This document shows positions 41,370-47,893 of a stretch of DNA of 47,893 nucleotides, in pieces. A program made the position numbers and the translations under genes. The notes beneath the pieces are model-generated. The model saw nothing but the letters and a program-made list of their open reading frames with translations, did no database searches and was not told the DNA's origin. Each line of letters opens with the position of its first letter. Within the stretch, counting starts at the first letter, position 1. Source of the DNA: Defluviicoccus sp. Lineage in GTDB: Bacteria > Pseudomonadota > Alphaproteobacteria > MPNO01. The stretch covers positions 13,920 through 61,812 of the forward strand of contig JAPPIT010000227.1 in assembly GCA_028820505.1 (NCBI GenBank). Direction: 5' to 3'.

Positions 41370-43897
41370 ACGGCGCCTGCGTAGCATTCCGATTCGCGCT
41401 CCGCGAACTTCGCGGCGGGCTGCGGGGCTTCCGGATCTTCGTCGCCTGCCTCGCGGTCGGCGTCGCGGCAGTCGCGGCGGTAGGCTCCACCACGTCGGCG
41501 ATCCGCGACGGGATCGAGGCCGACGGCCGCAAGACCCTGGGCGGGGATATCTCGATCCGCAGCCTGCACCGGGACATCGGCGCCGAGCGGAAGGCATGGC
41601 TCGAAGCCTCGGGAACGGTGTCCCGGGCTCTGCGCATGCGGGCGATGGCGCGGACCGCGGACCGGCGCGCCCGGTCGCTGATCGAGCTCAAGGCGGTCGA
41701 CGGCGTCTACCCGCTCTACGGCGCGCTTGCACTGACTCCCGCGCAATCCGCCGACGGGGCGCTGGCCCGGGACGGAAACGGGGTGTGGGGCGCGGCGGTG
41801 GAAGAACGCCTTCTTCGCAAGCTCGGCGTAGCGCGGGGCGCGCGGATCCGCATCGGCGACGCCGATTTCGAGATCCGGGGCACCGTCGCGCACGAGCCCG
41901 ACCGGCTGGGCGACGGCGGGCTGATCGGGCTCGGCCCCAAGGTGATCGTCTCCGCCGACAGCATCGCCGAGACCGGGCTGGTCCGGCCGGGCAGCCTGGT
42001 GCGCTATTTCTACAAGATCCGGCTCGAACCGGGCGTGGACCTCGACGGCTGGCGCGAACGGCTCGACAACCGCTTCCCGGAGGCCGCCTGGCGGGTGCGC
42101 GACCGCACCAACGCCTCGCCCGCGGCGCAACGCTTCATCGACGGCACGCAGGTGTTCCTCACGCTGATCGGCCTGACCGCGCTTCTGGTCGGCGGGGTGG
42201 GCGTCGGCAACGCGGTCGGCAACTACCTCGCCGGGCGCATGGAGACCATCGCGACCCTCAAATGCGTCGGGGCCTCGGGCGGCACGATCTTCGGTGTCTA
42301 CCTGATCCAGATCCTCGCGATGGCGGCGGTCGGAATCGCCATCGGGCTGGTCCTGGGCGCCGCCGCCCCGCCGCTGGCGGGCGAACTGGTCAACGCCGCG
42401 CTCGGGGTGGAGGCGCGCTTCGGCGTCTACCCGGGCGTGCTGGGCCTCGCCGCCGCGTTCGGCCTCCTGGTCGCGCTGCTCTTTTCGATCTGGCCGGTGG
42501 CGCGCGCCTGCGAGGTGCCGGGCTCGGCACTGTTCCGGGCGGCGATCGTGGAAATCCGCGTCTGGCCGCGCCCCGCGGCGGTCGCTGCCACCGCCGCCGT
42601 CGCCGCGGTCCTGGCCGCGCTGGTCGTCGCGACGGCCGACAATCTCGGCACCGCGCTCTGGTTCGTTGGCGGGAGTGCGGCGGCCTTCGCGCTGTTCCGG
42701 GCGGCGGGCTACGGGCTGGAGCGCGGCGCCGCCCGGTTCCGCCGGGTGCGCGGCGCGTCGCTCCGCCTCGCGCTCGCCAATCTCCACCGCCCGGGCGCGC
42801 CGTCGGCCAAGGTGGTGCTGTCGCTGGGACTCGGCTTGGCCGTCCTCGTGGCCACGGTCTCGATCGAAGGCAATCTGCGCCACCAGGTGGCGAACAGCCT
42901 GCCGGCCAACGCGCCCGACTTCTACTTCGTCGACCTGCAGCCCGACCAGGTGGCGGCGTTCGAGCGCGTCGTCGAGACGGTTCCCGGAACGAACGGCCTC
43001 CGCCGGGTGCCGATGCTGCGCGGGCGGATCGTCGGGATTGCCGGAAAGCCCGCCTCGGAGGCCGCGGTCGATCCCTCCGAGCGCTGGCTCCTGCGCGGCG
43101 ATCGCGGAATCACCTGGTCGGCCGCCCCGTCGGTCGACATGGAGCTGGTGGAGGGGCGCTGGTGGCCCGCCGACTATGCCGGCCCGCCGCTGATATCGCT
43201 GTCTCGCGACGCGGCCCTCGGCCTCGGGATCGGCGTCGGCGACACGCTCACGGTCGACGTGCTGGGGCGCGCGATCACCGGGACGATCGCCAATCTCCGC
43301 GAGGTGCGCTGGCGGACGCTCCGGATCAATTTCGTCATGGTGTTCTCGCCCGGCGCGCTGGAAGACGCGCCGCAGACCCATCTCGCCACGCTGAAGGCGC
43401 CGGACGAGGCGCTCGCCGGGATCGAGGCCGCGGTGACCGACCGATTCCCCAACGTGACCGCGATCCGGGTGGGCGAGGTGCTCGGCCTGGTGCGGGAGGT
43501 CCTGGACCGCATCGCCGCCACGGTGCGGGTCGCCGCGGGCGTGACGCTGGTCGCGGGAATCCTGGTGCTGGCCGGCGCGGCAGCGGCGGGACACAGGCGC
43601 CGGGTCTACGACTCGGTGGTGCTCAAGGTGCTGGGCGCCACGCGGCGGCGCGTGCTCGTGGCCTACGCCATCGAATACGGCCTGCTGGGGGCGGCGACGG
43701 CGGCGGTCGCGGGTTTCGTCGGCACGGTGGCCGCCTGGGCCGCGGTGACCCAGATGATGGAGTTCGAGTGGCTGTTCCAGCCCTGGATCGCGCTTGCGAC
43801 GGTCGCGGGCTCCGCCGCGCTCACCCTCGCCTTCGGCTTCGTCGGGACCTGGCGCGCGCTCGGCGACAAGGCCGCCCCGCTGCTCAGGAACGAGTAG
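41366..43897 (+). CDS. ybbP: FtsX-like ABC permease (YbbP family)
   Basis: 843 residues with ten predicted helices: one near the N-terminus (IFVACLAVGVAAVAAVGSTT), three around 260-380, two near 390-450, one near 490, and three at the C-terminus (VRVAAGVTLVAGILVLAGAA, YGLLGAATAAVAGFVGTVAA, IALATVAGSAALTLAFGFVG). Two large periplasmic regions lie between. FtsX domain sequences LTALLVGGVGVGNAVGNYLAGRMETIATLKCVGASGG are clear. GTG 41366 overlaps ybbA's stop. Confidence 0.93.
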   Translation: MNGACVAFRFALRELRGGLRGFRIFVACLAVGVAAVAAVGSTTSAIRDGIEADGRKTLGGDISIRSLHRDIGAERKAWLEASGTVSRALRMRAMARTADRRARSLIELKAVDGVYPLYGALALTPAQSADGALARDGNGVWGAAVEERLLRKLGVARGARIRIGDADFEIRGTVAHEPDRLGDGGLIGLGPKVIVSADSIAETGLVRPGSLVRYFYKIRLEPGVDLDGWRERLDNRFPEAAWRVRDRTNASPAAQRFIDGTQVFLTLIGLTALLVGGVGVGNAVGNYLAGRMETIATLKCVGASGGTIFGVYLIQILAMAAVGIAIGLVLGAAAPPLAGELVNAALGVEARFGVYPGVLGLAAAFGLLVALLFSIWPVARACEVPGSALFRAAIVEIRVWPRPAAVAATAAVAAVLAALVVATADNLGTALWFVGGSAAAFALFRAAGYGLERGAARFRRVRGASLRLALANLHRPGAPSAKVVLSLGLGLAVLVATVSIEGNLRHQVANSLPANAPDFYFVDLQPDQVAAFERVVETVPGTNGLRRVPMLRGRIVGIAGKPASEAAVDPSERWLLRGDRGITWSAAPSVDMELVEGRWWPADYAGPPLISLSRDAALGLGIGVGDTLTVDVLGRAITGTIANLREVRWRTLRINFVMVFSPGALEDAPQTHLATLKAPDEALAGIEAAVTDRFPNVTAIRVGEVLGLVREVLDRIAATVRVAAGVTLVAGILVLAGAAAAGHRRRVYDSVVLKVLGATRRRVLVAYAIEYGLLGAATAAVAGFVGTVAAWAAVTQMMEFEWLFQPWIALATVAGSAALTLAFGFVGTWRALGDKAAPLLRNE

Positions 43898-43907
43898 GGC
43901 GAGACGC

Positions 43908-43937
43908 TTGATTTTGGGCCCCGCCGGCCCATATGGT
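43908..43937 (+). promoter_or_regulatory. Candidate promoter of the Bax-inhibitor-1 gene
   Basis: -35 TTGATT (43908-43913), 18-base spacer containing a small inverted repeat TGGGCC/GGCCCA, and -10 TATGGT (43932-43937). The start codon is 35 bases downstream of the -10. Confidence 0.5.
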
Positions 43938-43972
43938 AGCCACGTTCAACATCAGCTTCGGAGAGGATGCTC

Positions 43973-44683
43973 ATGGCGTTCGGAACGGAACGGACCGTGC
44001 TGCGCACGGGCCAGGCAACCGAGGTATTCGATGCCGGCCTGAGGGCGCACATGCTCCGGGTCTACAACTACATGGCTTCGGGCCTGGCGCTGACCGGGAT
44101 CGTCGCCTATGCGATGGCGTTTTCCGGGCTCTACGCCCAGATCGCGCAGACCGGGCTGATCTGGGTGGTGATGCTCGCGCCGCTCGGCTTCATCTTCTTC
44201 CTGAGCTTCAAGATCCAGACCATGCGGGCATCGACCGCACAAACCCTGTTCTGGGCCTTCGCCGGGATCATGGGGCTCTCGATGGCGAGCATCTTCCTGG
44301 TCTTCACCGGGGCCAGCATCGCGCGGGTGTTCTTCATCACCGCAGGCACTTTCGCCGCGATGAGCCTCTGGGGCTACACCACCAAGCGCGACCTGACGGG
44401 GATGGGATCGTTCCTGTTCATGGGGCTGATCGGCATCATCCTCGCGGCGATCGTCAACATGTTCATCGCCTCCAGCGCGCTGCATTTCGCGATCTCGGTC
44501 ATCGGGGTGATCGTCTTCGTCGGGCTCACCGCCTACGACACCCAGCGGATCAAGAACGAATATGCCGAGTGGCACGATTCCGAGACCTCGTCGAAGCTCG
44601 CCATCATGGGCGCGCTCCGGCTCTATCTCGACTTCATCAACCTGTTCATGCTGCTCCTGCATTTCTTCGGCGACCGCCGCTAG
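43973..44683 (+). CDS. Bax inhibitor-1 family membrane protein (YccA/YbhL-like)
   Basis: 236 residues with seven membrane helices. The family motif appears as LTAYDTQRIKNEYAEWH near the C-terminus, and the aspartates that set the pH-sensing calcium leak in BsYetJ have likely equivalents (AYDTQRI, LYLDFINLFM). Bacterial members modulate membrane protease FtsH or leak calcium; role here is unproven. GGAGAGGA at 43959-43966 favours ATG 43973 over ATG 43967. A strong terminator follows. Confidence 0.92.
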   Translation: MAFGTERTVLRTGQATEVFDAGLRAHMLRVYNYMASGLALTGIVAYAMAFSGLYAQIAQTGLIWVVMLAPLGFIFFLSFKIQTMRASTAQTLFWAFAGIMGLSMASIFLVFTGASIARVFFITAGTFAAMSLWGYTTKRDLTGMGSFLFMGLIGIILAAIVNMFIASSALHFAISVIGVIVFVGLTAYDTQRIKNEYAEWHDSETSSKLAIMGALRLYLDFINLFMLLLHFFGDRR

Positions 44684-44705
44684 GCGAACGCCATTCGGCA
44701 GTTCG

Positions 44706-44728
44706 GGGGCGCCTTCGGGCGCCCCTTT
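44706..44728 (+). terminator. Rho-independent terminator
   Basis: Perfect 8-base stem GGGGCGCC (44706-44713) and GGCGCCCC (44718-44725) closed by a TTCG tetraloop and followed by TTT. It ends the Bax-inhibitor-1 transcript. Confidence 0.75.
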
Positions 44729-44796
44729 CGATTCCGGGCTGGACGCGGCGCCCGGGCGGCGGGATCATCGCGCGGAGACGAATCGGGGAGGACGGG

Positions 44797-45858
44797 ATGT
44801 CGGGGACGGTCTATGCGGGCGTGGGACACTGGCAGGCGAGCGGTCCGAAGGTCCGCACGTGCGGCTTCTTCCGCCGGGGGCCGGGGGACGGCGGCTGGCG
44901 ATCGCTGACGCGGGGCCTCCCCCGGGATCCCGAGGTCCGCGCCATCGAGCTCCACCCCGGCGACCCCCGGACCGTCTTCGCGGGAACCCAGGACGGCGTC
45001 TACCGCAGCGACGACGGCGGCGACAGCTGGGCCTCGCTCGCCCTGCCGGGGGAGATGCGGACGGTCTGGTCGATCGCCTTCGACCCGTCCGACGCCGACA
45101 CGATGTTCGTCGGCGTCGAGGGGTTCGCGATCTGGCGCACCCGCGACGGCGGCGGCGCATGGGAACGGCTCGACGTGCCGGCGCCGGACGGCATTCCGGA
45201 ATGCCCGTTCGCGACCCGCGTCACCCGCATCGCCGTCGATCCCAACGATCCCGGCCGGATCTATGCCGGGCTCGAGGTGCTCGGCGTGGTGCGCAGCCTG
45301 GACGGCGGCGACAGCTGGGACGACGTGAGCGGCGACCTGCTCTCCCTCGCCGCGGCGAACGAGCATTTGCAGAGCGGCCTGCTGACCGGCGATCCGCACG
45401 AGGGGATGGTCGACATCCATGCGATCTCGGTCAGCCGGAGCGACCCCGGCAGGGTCTATCTCGCCAACCGCATGGGGCTGTTCCTGACCGAGGATTGCGG
45501 CGCGAGCTGGTCCGAGCTCGGCATCGGACGGTTCTCGCCGGTAACCTATGCGCGGGACGTCTGCGTGTCGTCGCACGATCCGGAGCGCATCTTCGCCGCG
45601 CTGAGCCCGGCGTCGGTGAGCGACGCGGGCGCGCTCTGGTGCTCGGACGACGGCGCGCGGACCTGGCGGCGCTTCGACGCCGACCTTCCCATCGGCGCGA
45701 CCCTGATGAAGGTGGCCGAGAGCCCGCGCGACCCGGCCATGATCTATTGCGGCGCGCGCAACGGACAGGTCTTCGGCACCGAGGACGCCGGCGCCACCTG
45801 GCGCGACATCCCGCTCCCCGACGGGGTGTCGGGCATCTACGCCATGGCGTGCGCGTAG
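44797..45858 (+). CDS. Beta-propeller protein with six Asp-box repeats (sialidase/VPS10-like fold)
   Basis: 353 residues. Asp boxes (S/T-x-D-x-G-x-x-W) lie at 71-78, 115-122, 167-174, 231-238, 283-290 and 328-335 (for example SDDGGDSW and TEDAGATW); a partial one is at 27-34. Each is followed by a DPxDPxxxYxG strand, giving a six- or seven-bladed propeller. There is no signal peptide or clear sialidase catalytic Arg/Tyr set, so an enzymatic role is doubtful; related cytosolic propellers act as scaffolds or bind ligands. GGGGAGGAC precedes ATG 44797. Confidence 0.8.
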   Translation: MSGTVYAGVGHWQASGPKVRTCGFFRRGPGDGGWRSLTRGLPRDPEVRAIELHPGDPRTVFAGTQDGVYRSDDGGDSWASLALPGEMRTVWSIAFDPSDADTMFVGVEGFAIWRTRDGGGAWERLDVPAPDGIPECPFATRVTRIAVDPNDPGRIYAGLEVLGVVRSLDGGDSWDDVSGDLLSLAAANEHLQSGLLTGDPHEGMVDIHAISVSRSDPGRVYLANRMGLFLTEDCGASWSELGIGRFSPVTYARDVCVSSHDPERIFAALSPASVSDAGALWCSDDGARTWRRFDADLPIGATLMKVAESPRDPAMIYCGARNGQVFGTEDAGATWRDIPLPDGVSGIYAMACA

Positions 45859-45897
45859 GGGGCGTGGCGCGACCGAGATAACGGCGGGAAGGAAGAA

Positions 45898-45972
45898 TGG
45901 TGGGCGCGGCTGGGATTGAACCAGCGACCCCTACGATGTCAACGTAGTGCTCTCCCGCTGAGCTACGCGCCC
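45898..45972 (-). tRNA. tRNA-Val (anticodon GAC)
   Basis: Minus strand, 75 bases including an encoded CCA. Acceptor stem GGGCGCG pairs with CGCGCCC; the anticodon stem CTACG/CGTAG encloses loop TTGACAT, so the anticodon is GAC (reads GUC/GUU). The T-arm is GGGTCGCTGGTTCAATCC-like with the conserved TTC. The gene is intact. Confidence 0.95.
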
Positions 45973-45988
45973 GGCCGCCGAAGGGACG

Positions 45989-46018
45989 GTTCTATCGCCT
46001 CGGGCGCGCGTTTGGCAA
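45989..46018 (-). promoter_or_regulatory. Candidate promoter of tRNA-Val
   Basis: Minus strand: -35 TTGCCA (46013-46018), 18-base spacer, -10 TAGAAC (45989-45994), 16 bases before the tRNA 5' end. Confidence 0.5.
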
Positions 46019-46068
46019 GTGCGGGCGCGGATGACAGGGCGGGAGCGATCCGCTACACCTTTCCGGCC

Positions 46069-46959
46069 ATGCAGAGTGCCAGCAAGCCGCGTATCGAGGT
46101 CTCCGACCAGCACGAAATCCTGTGGCCCGGCGAGCAGACGGCGCCGATCGTCCTCGCCTCGCCGCACAGCGGCGCCGCCTACCCGGAATCCTTCGTCGCC
46201 GCCTCGCCGCTCGATCCGCTCGACCTCCGCCGGTCGGAGGATTGCTTCGTCGACGAGCTCTGGCTCGGCGCCCAGGCGCTCGGCGTGCCGCTCTTGCGCG
46301 CGGCGTTCCCCCGCGCCTTCGTCGACGCCAACCGCGAGCCCTTCGAGCTCGATCCGGAGATGTTCGAGGACGAGCTTCCGCCATACGTGAACGCCAATTC
46401 GAACCGCGTGGCCGCCGGTCTCGGGACCCTCGCGCGGGTGGTCGCGAGCGGCAAGGAGATCTATGCCGGCAAGCTCCGGTTTTCGGACGCGCTGGAGCGG
46501 ATCGAGACCTGCTACCGGCCTTATCACGCGGCCCTCCGGCGGCTGATCGACGCCACCCGGGACCGGTTCGGCTACTGCATCCTGATCGACTGCCACTCGA
46601 TGCCGTCGGTCGGCGCGCCGATGGACCCCGATGCCGGGCGCGGACGGGCCGACTTCATCTTGGGCGACGGGTTCGGCACCGCCTGCGAAGGCGCGGTCGC
46701 GGACACCGTCGAACGGGCGCTGGAAGGCCACGGCTACCGCGTGACCCGCAACAAGCCCTTCGCCGGCGGCTACACCACGCGGCATTACGGATGCCCCGCG
46801 GAAGGCGTGCATGCGCTGCAGATCGAGGCCAACCGCGCGCTCTACATGGACGAGGATGCGATCGGGCGGCTTCCCGCGCTGGCCGACGTCGCCGGGCACA
46901 TGACATCCGTGGTGTTGGCGCTGATCCGCCTCAGCAGGGTCGACCTGGCCGCCGAATGA
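46069..46959 (+). CDS. N-formylglutamate amidohydrolase family protein
   Basis: 296 residues. It has PIVLASPHSGAAYPESF, RSEDCFVDELWLGA, ILIDCHSMPSVG and GGYTTRHYGCPAEGVHALQIEANRALYM, the metal and substrate motifs of N-formylglutamate amidohydrolases, which release glutamate and formate at the end of histidine degradation. No hut genes are adjacent; many such proteins act on other N-acyl amino acids. The frame is open to 45916, but that would cross the tRNA on the other strand, so I chose ATG 46069. It overlaps the acetyltransferase by four bases. Confidence 0.88.
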   Translation: MQSASKPRIEVSDQHEILWPGEQTAPIVLASPHSGAAYPESFVAASPLDPLDLRRSEDCFVDELWLGAQALGVPLLRAAFPRAFVDANREPFELDPEMFEDELPPYVNANSNRVAAGLGTLARVVASGKEIYAGKLRFSDALERIETCYRPYHAALRRLIDATRDRFGYCILIDCHSMPSVGAPMDPDAGRGRADFILGDGFGTACEGAVADTVERALEGHGYRVTRNKPFAGGYTTRHYGCPAEGVHALQIEANRALYMDEDAIGRLPALADVAGHMTSVVLALIRLSRVDLAAE

Positions 46960-47501
46960 CCGGCGCCGCGCTATCGACGTCCGGGATCGCCGTGCGCGAC
47001 GCCGCGGAAGACGATTTCGCCGCCATCGCCGAGATCTACGCCCGGCATGTCCGGTGCGGCACGGCCTCGTTCGAGATTGAGCCCCCCGGCGCCGATACGC
47101 TGATCGAGCGCTGGCAGAGCGTGCTCGCGGACGGTCTGCCCTACCTGGTGGCCGAGAGCGGCGGCGCGGTGGCGGGCTTCGCCTACGCGACCGTTTACCG
47201 CAGGCGCCTGGCCTACCGCTTCACTGTCGAGAACTCGATTTACGTGCGCCAGGGCGACACGCGGCAGGGGATCGGGGGCGCGCTGATCGAGCCGCTGATC
47301 GGACGCTGCGCGGGGCTGGGCTACCGCCAGATGCTCGCGGTGATCGGCGATTCGGCGAACGCGGCCTCGATCGGCTTCCACAGGCGCCACGGTTTTCGCC
47401 ACGCCGGGACCCTCCCCTCGGTCGGCTACAAGTTCGACCGCTGGGTGGACAGCGTGCTGATGATCCGCCCGCTCGGCGACGGCGACGCCTCGCCGCCCTG
47501 A
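46956..47501 (+). CDS. GNAT N-acetyltransferase (phosphinothricin-acetyltransferase-like)
   Basis: 181 residues. The acetyl-CoA loop is TRQGIGGALIEPLI (R/Q-x-x-G-x-G), preceded by the family marker NSIYVRQGDTRQGIG and followed by VIGDSANAASIGFHRRHGFRHAGTLPSVGYKFDRWVDSVLM. This matches the Pat/MddA type, which acetylates methionine sulfoximine, sulfone or phosphinothricin. The start begins with IAVRDAAEDDFAAIAEIYARHV. The ATG overlaps the upstream stop (ATGA). It probably forms a unit with the amidohydrolase. Confidence 0.9.
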   Translation: MTGAALSTSGIAVRDAAEDDFAAIAEIYARHVRCGTASFEIEPPGADTLIERWQSVLADGLPYLVAESGGAVAGFAYATVYRRRLAYRFTVENSIYVRQGDTRQGIGGALIEPLIGRCAGLGYRQMLAVIGDSANAASIGFHRRHGFRHAGTLPSVGYKFDRWVDSVLMIRPLGDGDASPP

Positions 47502-47530
47502 GCCGCGCGGCCGGGCTCCGCCGCACCCGG

Positions 47531-47561
47531 AAAAAAGGACGGCCGCCGGGAGGCGGCCGCC
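47531..47561 (-). terminator. Rho-independent terminator of the candidate sRNA
   Basis: Minus strand: stem GGCCGCC/GGCGGCC with loop TCCC, lengthened by three pairs including one G-U that is stable only on this strand, then a run of six T (plus-strand A run 47531-47536). It also lies just past the convergent acetyltransferase gene. Confidence 0.75.
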
Positions 47562-47631
47562 AAATTGGGAGGAAACGTCCAAGAACGAGAAGATGCATTC
47601 GGCCTCCTTGGACGACGAGACCGGATGCCGC
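47531..47631 (-). ncRNA. Candidate small regulatory RNA with anti-Shine-Dalgarno motif
   Basis: Minus-strand unit of about 100 bases bounded by a promoter (47638-47665) and a terminator (47531-47561). A first hairpin has the perfect stem GTCCAAG/CTTGGAC; next comes the unpaired stretch GTTTCCTCCCAATTT, containing CCTCCC complementary to ribosome-binding sites; then the terminator hairpin with a U6 tail. The same architecture occurs in alphaproteobacterial sRNAs with CCUCCC-type loops (CcsR and alpha-r14 types). An ATG with a perfect AAGGAGG lies inside (47598), but its frame runs through the terminator. I do not assign a known family. Confidence 0.6.
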
Positions 47632-47637
47632 GCGGGG

Positions 47638-47665
47638 AAATTACCCGTGCGGCTGGACGGGTCAA
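47638..47665 (-). promoter_or_regulatory. Sigma-70-like promoter of the candidate sRNA
   Basis: Minus strand: -35 TTGACC (47660-47665), 16-base spacer, -10 TAATTT (47638-47643). Transcription would start near 47631 and run to the terminator. Confidence 0.6.
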
Positions 47666-47893
47666 CGGACAAATTGTCGCGGGGCCCGCGAACGGGAATT
47701 GGGCCCTCCCGGAAGGGTCGGCCGAATCCCGTCCGATCCCTTACGCGTCCGGCGGGTGCGTGCTACAAGACGGCCGGCGCCCGGCCGCACGGCTCGCGGC
47801 GCCGGGCGCGTGATTGGATAATCTGAACGAAATCAACCAATTACCTGCTTATCCCTGAGATTCATCCAGCGATGAGTTTTCGGTACGGGATGG
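47666..47893. other. Non-coding end of the window
   Basis: I see no gene here. It contains an inverted repeat with 9-base arms GCGCCCGGC (47777-47785) and GCCGGGCGC (47801-47809), then an AT-rich stretch (about 47811-47880) that is unusual for this GC-rich genome and probably holds the promoter of a gene beyond the right edge. Confidence 0.4.

Noticed and set aside
41210-43594. A 794-codon open frame opposite ybbP
   Set aside because: Same explanation; it has no recognisable domain or ribosome site.
45916-46068. N-terminal extension of the N-formylglutamate amidohydrolase to 45916
   Set aside because: The extension would be coded across the tRNA-Val gene on the opposite strand and does not resemble the family, whose start is at ATG 46069.
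47221-47598. Minus-strand frame of 125 codons with a perfect AAGGAGG before its ATG
   Set aside because: It runs through the terminator and antisense to the acetyltransferase; the RNA structure explains the region better, though a leader peptide remains possible.
47777-47809. GC-rich inverted repeat as a terminator
   Set aside because: There is no T-run on either strand and no gene reading into it.

Overview
The window is a dense, very GC-rich chromosomal segment (third codon positions almost always G or C) carrying about 52 genes on both strands. The gene content suggests an alphaproteobacterium: an IalB-family periplasmic protein, a short CysE next to CysK, eukaryote-like NADP isocitrate dehydrogenase, several carboxymuconolactone-decarboxylase-like (CMD) proteins, a tesA / ybbA-ybbP locus, and a candidate small RNA with an anti-Shine-Dalgarno motif. 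This assignment rests on gene content only. I see no rRNA, CRISPR array, phage or insertion sequence.

Layout. 1-5300: the 3' end of a UbiD-type decarboxylase, an amidohydrolase, an unknown protein, a short-chain dehydrogenase and acetoacetyl-CoA synthetase. 5383-6487: a CMD protein and a sirtuin. 6750-8447: a compact operon of universal stress protein, an 85-residue unknown, a small potassium-channel-like protein and a 42-residue membrane peptide. 8513-10850: a SpoU methyltransferase, an IalB-like protein, Cu/Zn superoxide dismutase and a LOG-type protein. 10847-11508 (minus): a VapBC-type toxin-antitoxin pair, divergent from icd. 12935-17576: a fused flavin monooxygenase/reductase of the salicylyl-CoA / 2-aminobenzoyl-CoA type, an alpha/beta hydrolase fused to ankyrin repeats, and a hydroxycinnamoyl-CoA hydratase/lyase. 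17593-19851: pterin dehydratase, a small metallopeptidase, an EamA exporter and a uracil-DNA-glycosylase-like protein.

20062-27896: cysE-cysK, an orphan molybdopterin dehydrogenase subunit, then a catabolic-looking group (two CMD proteins, a fumarylacetoacetase-fold hydrolase, a VOC protein, a luciferase-like monooxygenase). 28031-33072: an asymmetric heterodimeric ABC exporter and an MFS transporter. 33080-35922 (minus): ParD, ParE, an MFS transporter and a 2-oxoglutarate oxygenase-like protein, with start/stop overlaps and one strong promoter inside a palindrome. 36112-38809: an unknown protein, a cupin, a metallophosphoesterase and ThpR. 38821-43897: a FIST sensor protein and the tesA / ybbA-ybbP locus. 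43973-47501: a Bax-inhibitor-1 protein, an Asp-box beta-propeller, tRNA-Val(GAC), an N-formylglutamate amidohydrolase-like protein and an acetyltransferase. 47531-47631 (minus): a candidate sRNA with its own promoter and terminator.

Together these look like core housekeeping genes (cysteine synthesis, TCA cycle, tRNA, RNA processing) interleaved with aromatic or CoA-thioester catabolism, efflux pumps and two toxin-antitoxin pairs. The least explained parts are the ParDE-transporter-oxygenase operon, the stress-protein/ion-channel operon, the ankyrin-fused hydrolase and the sRNA.
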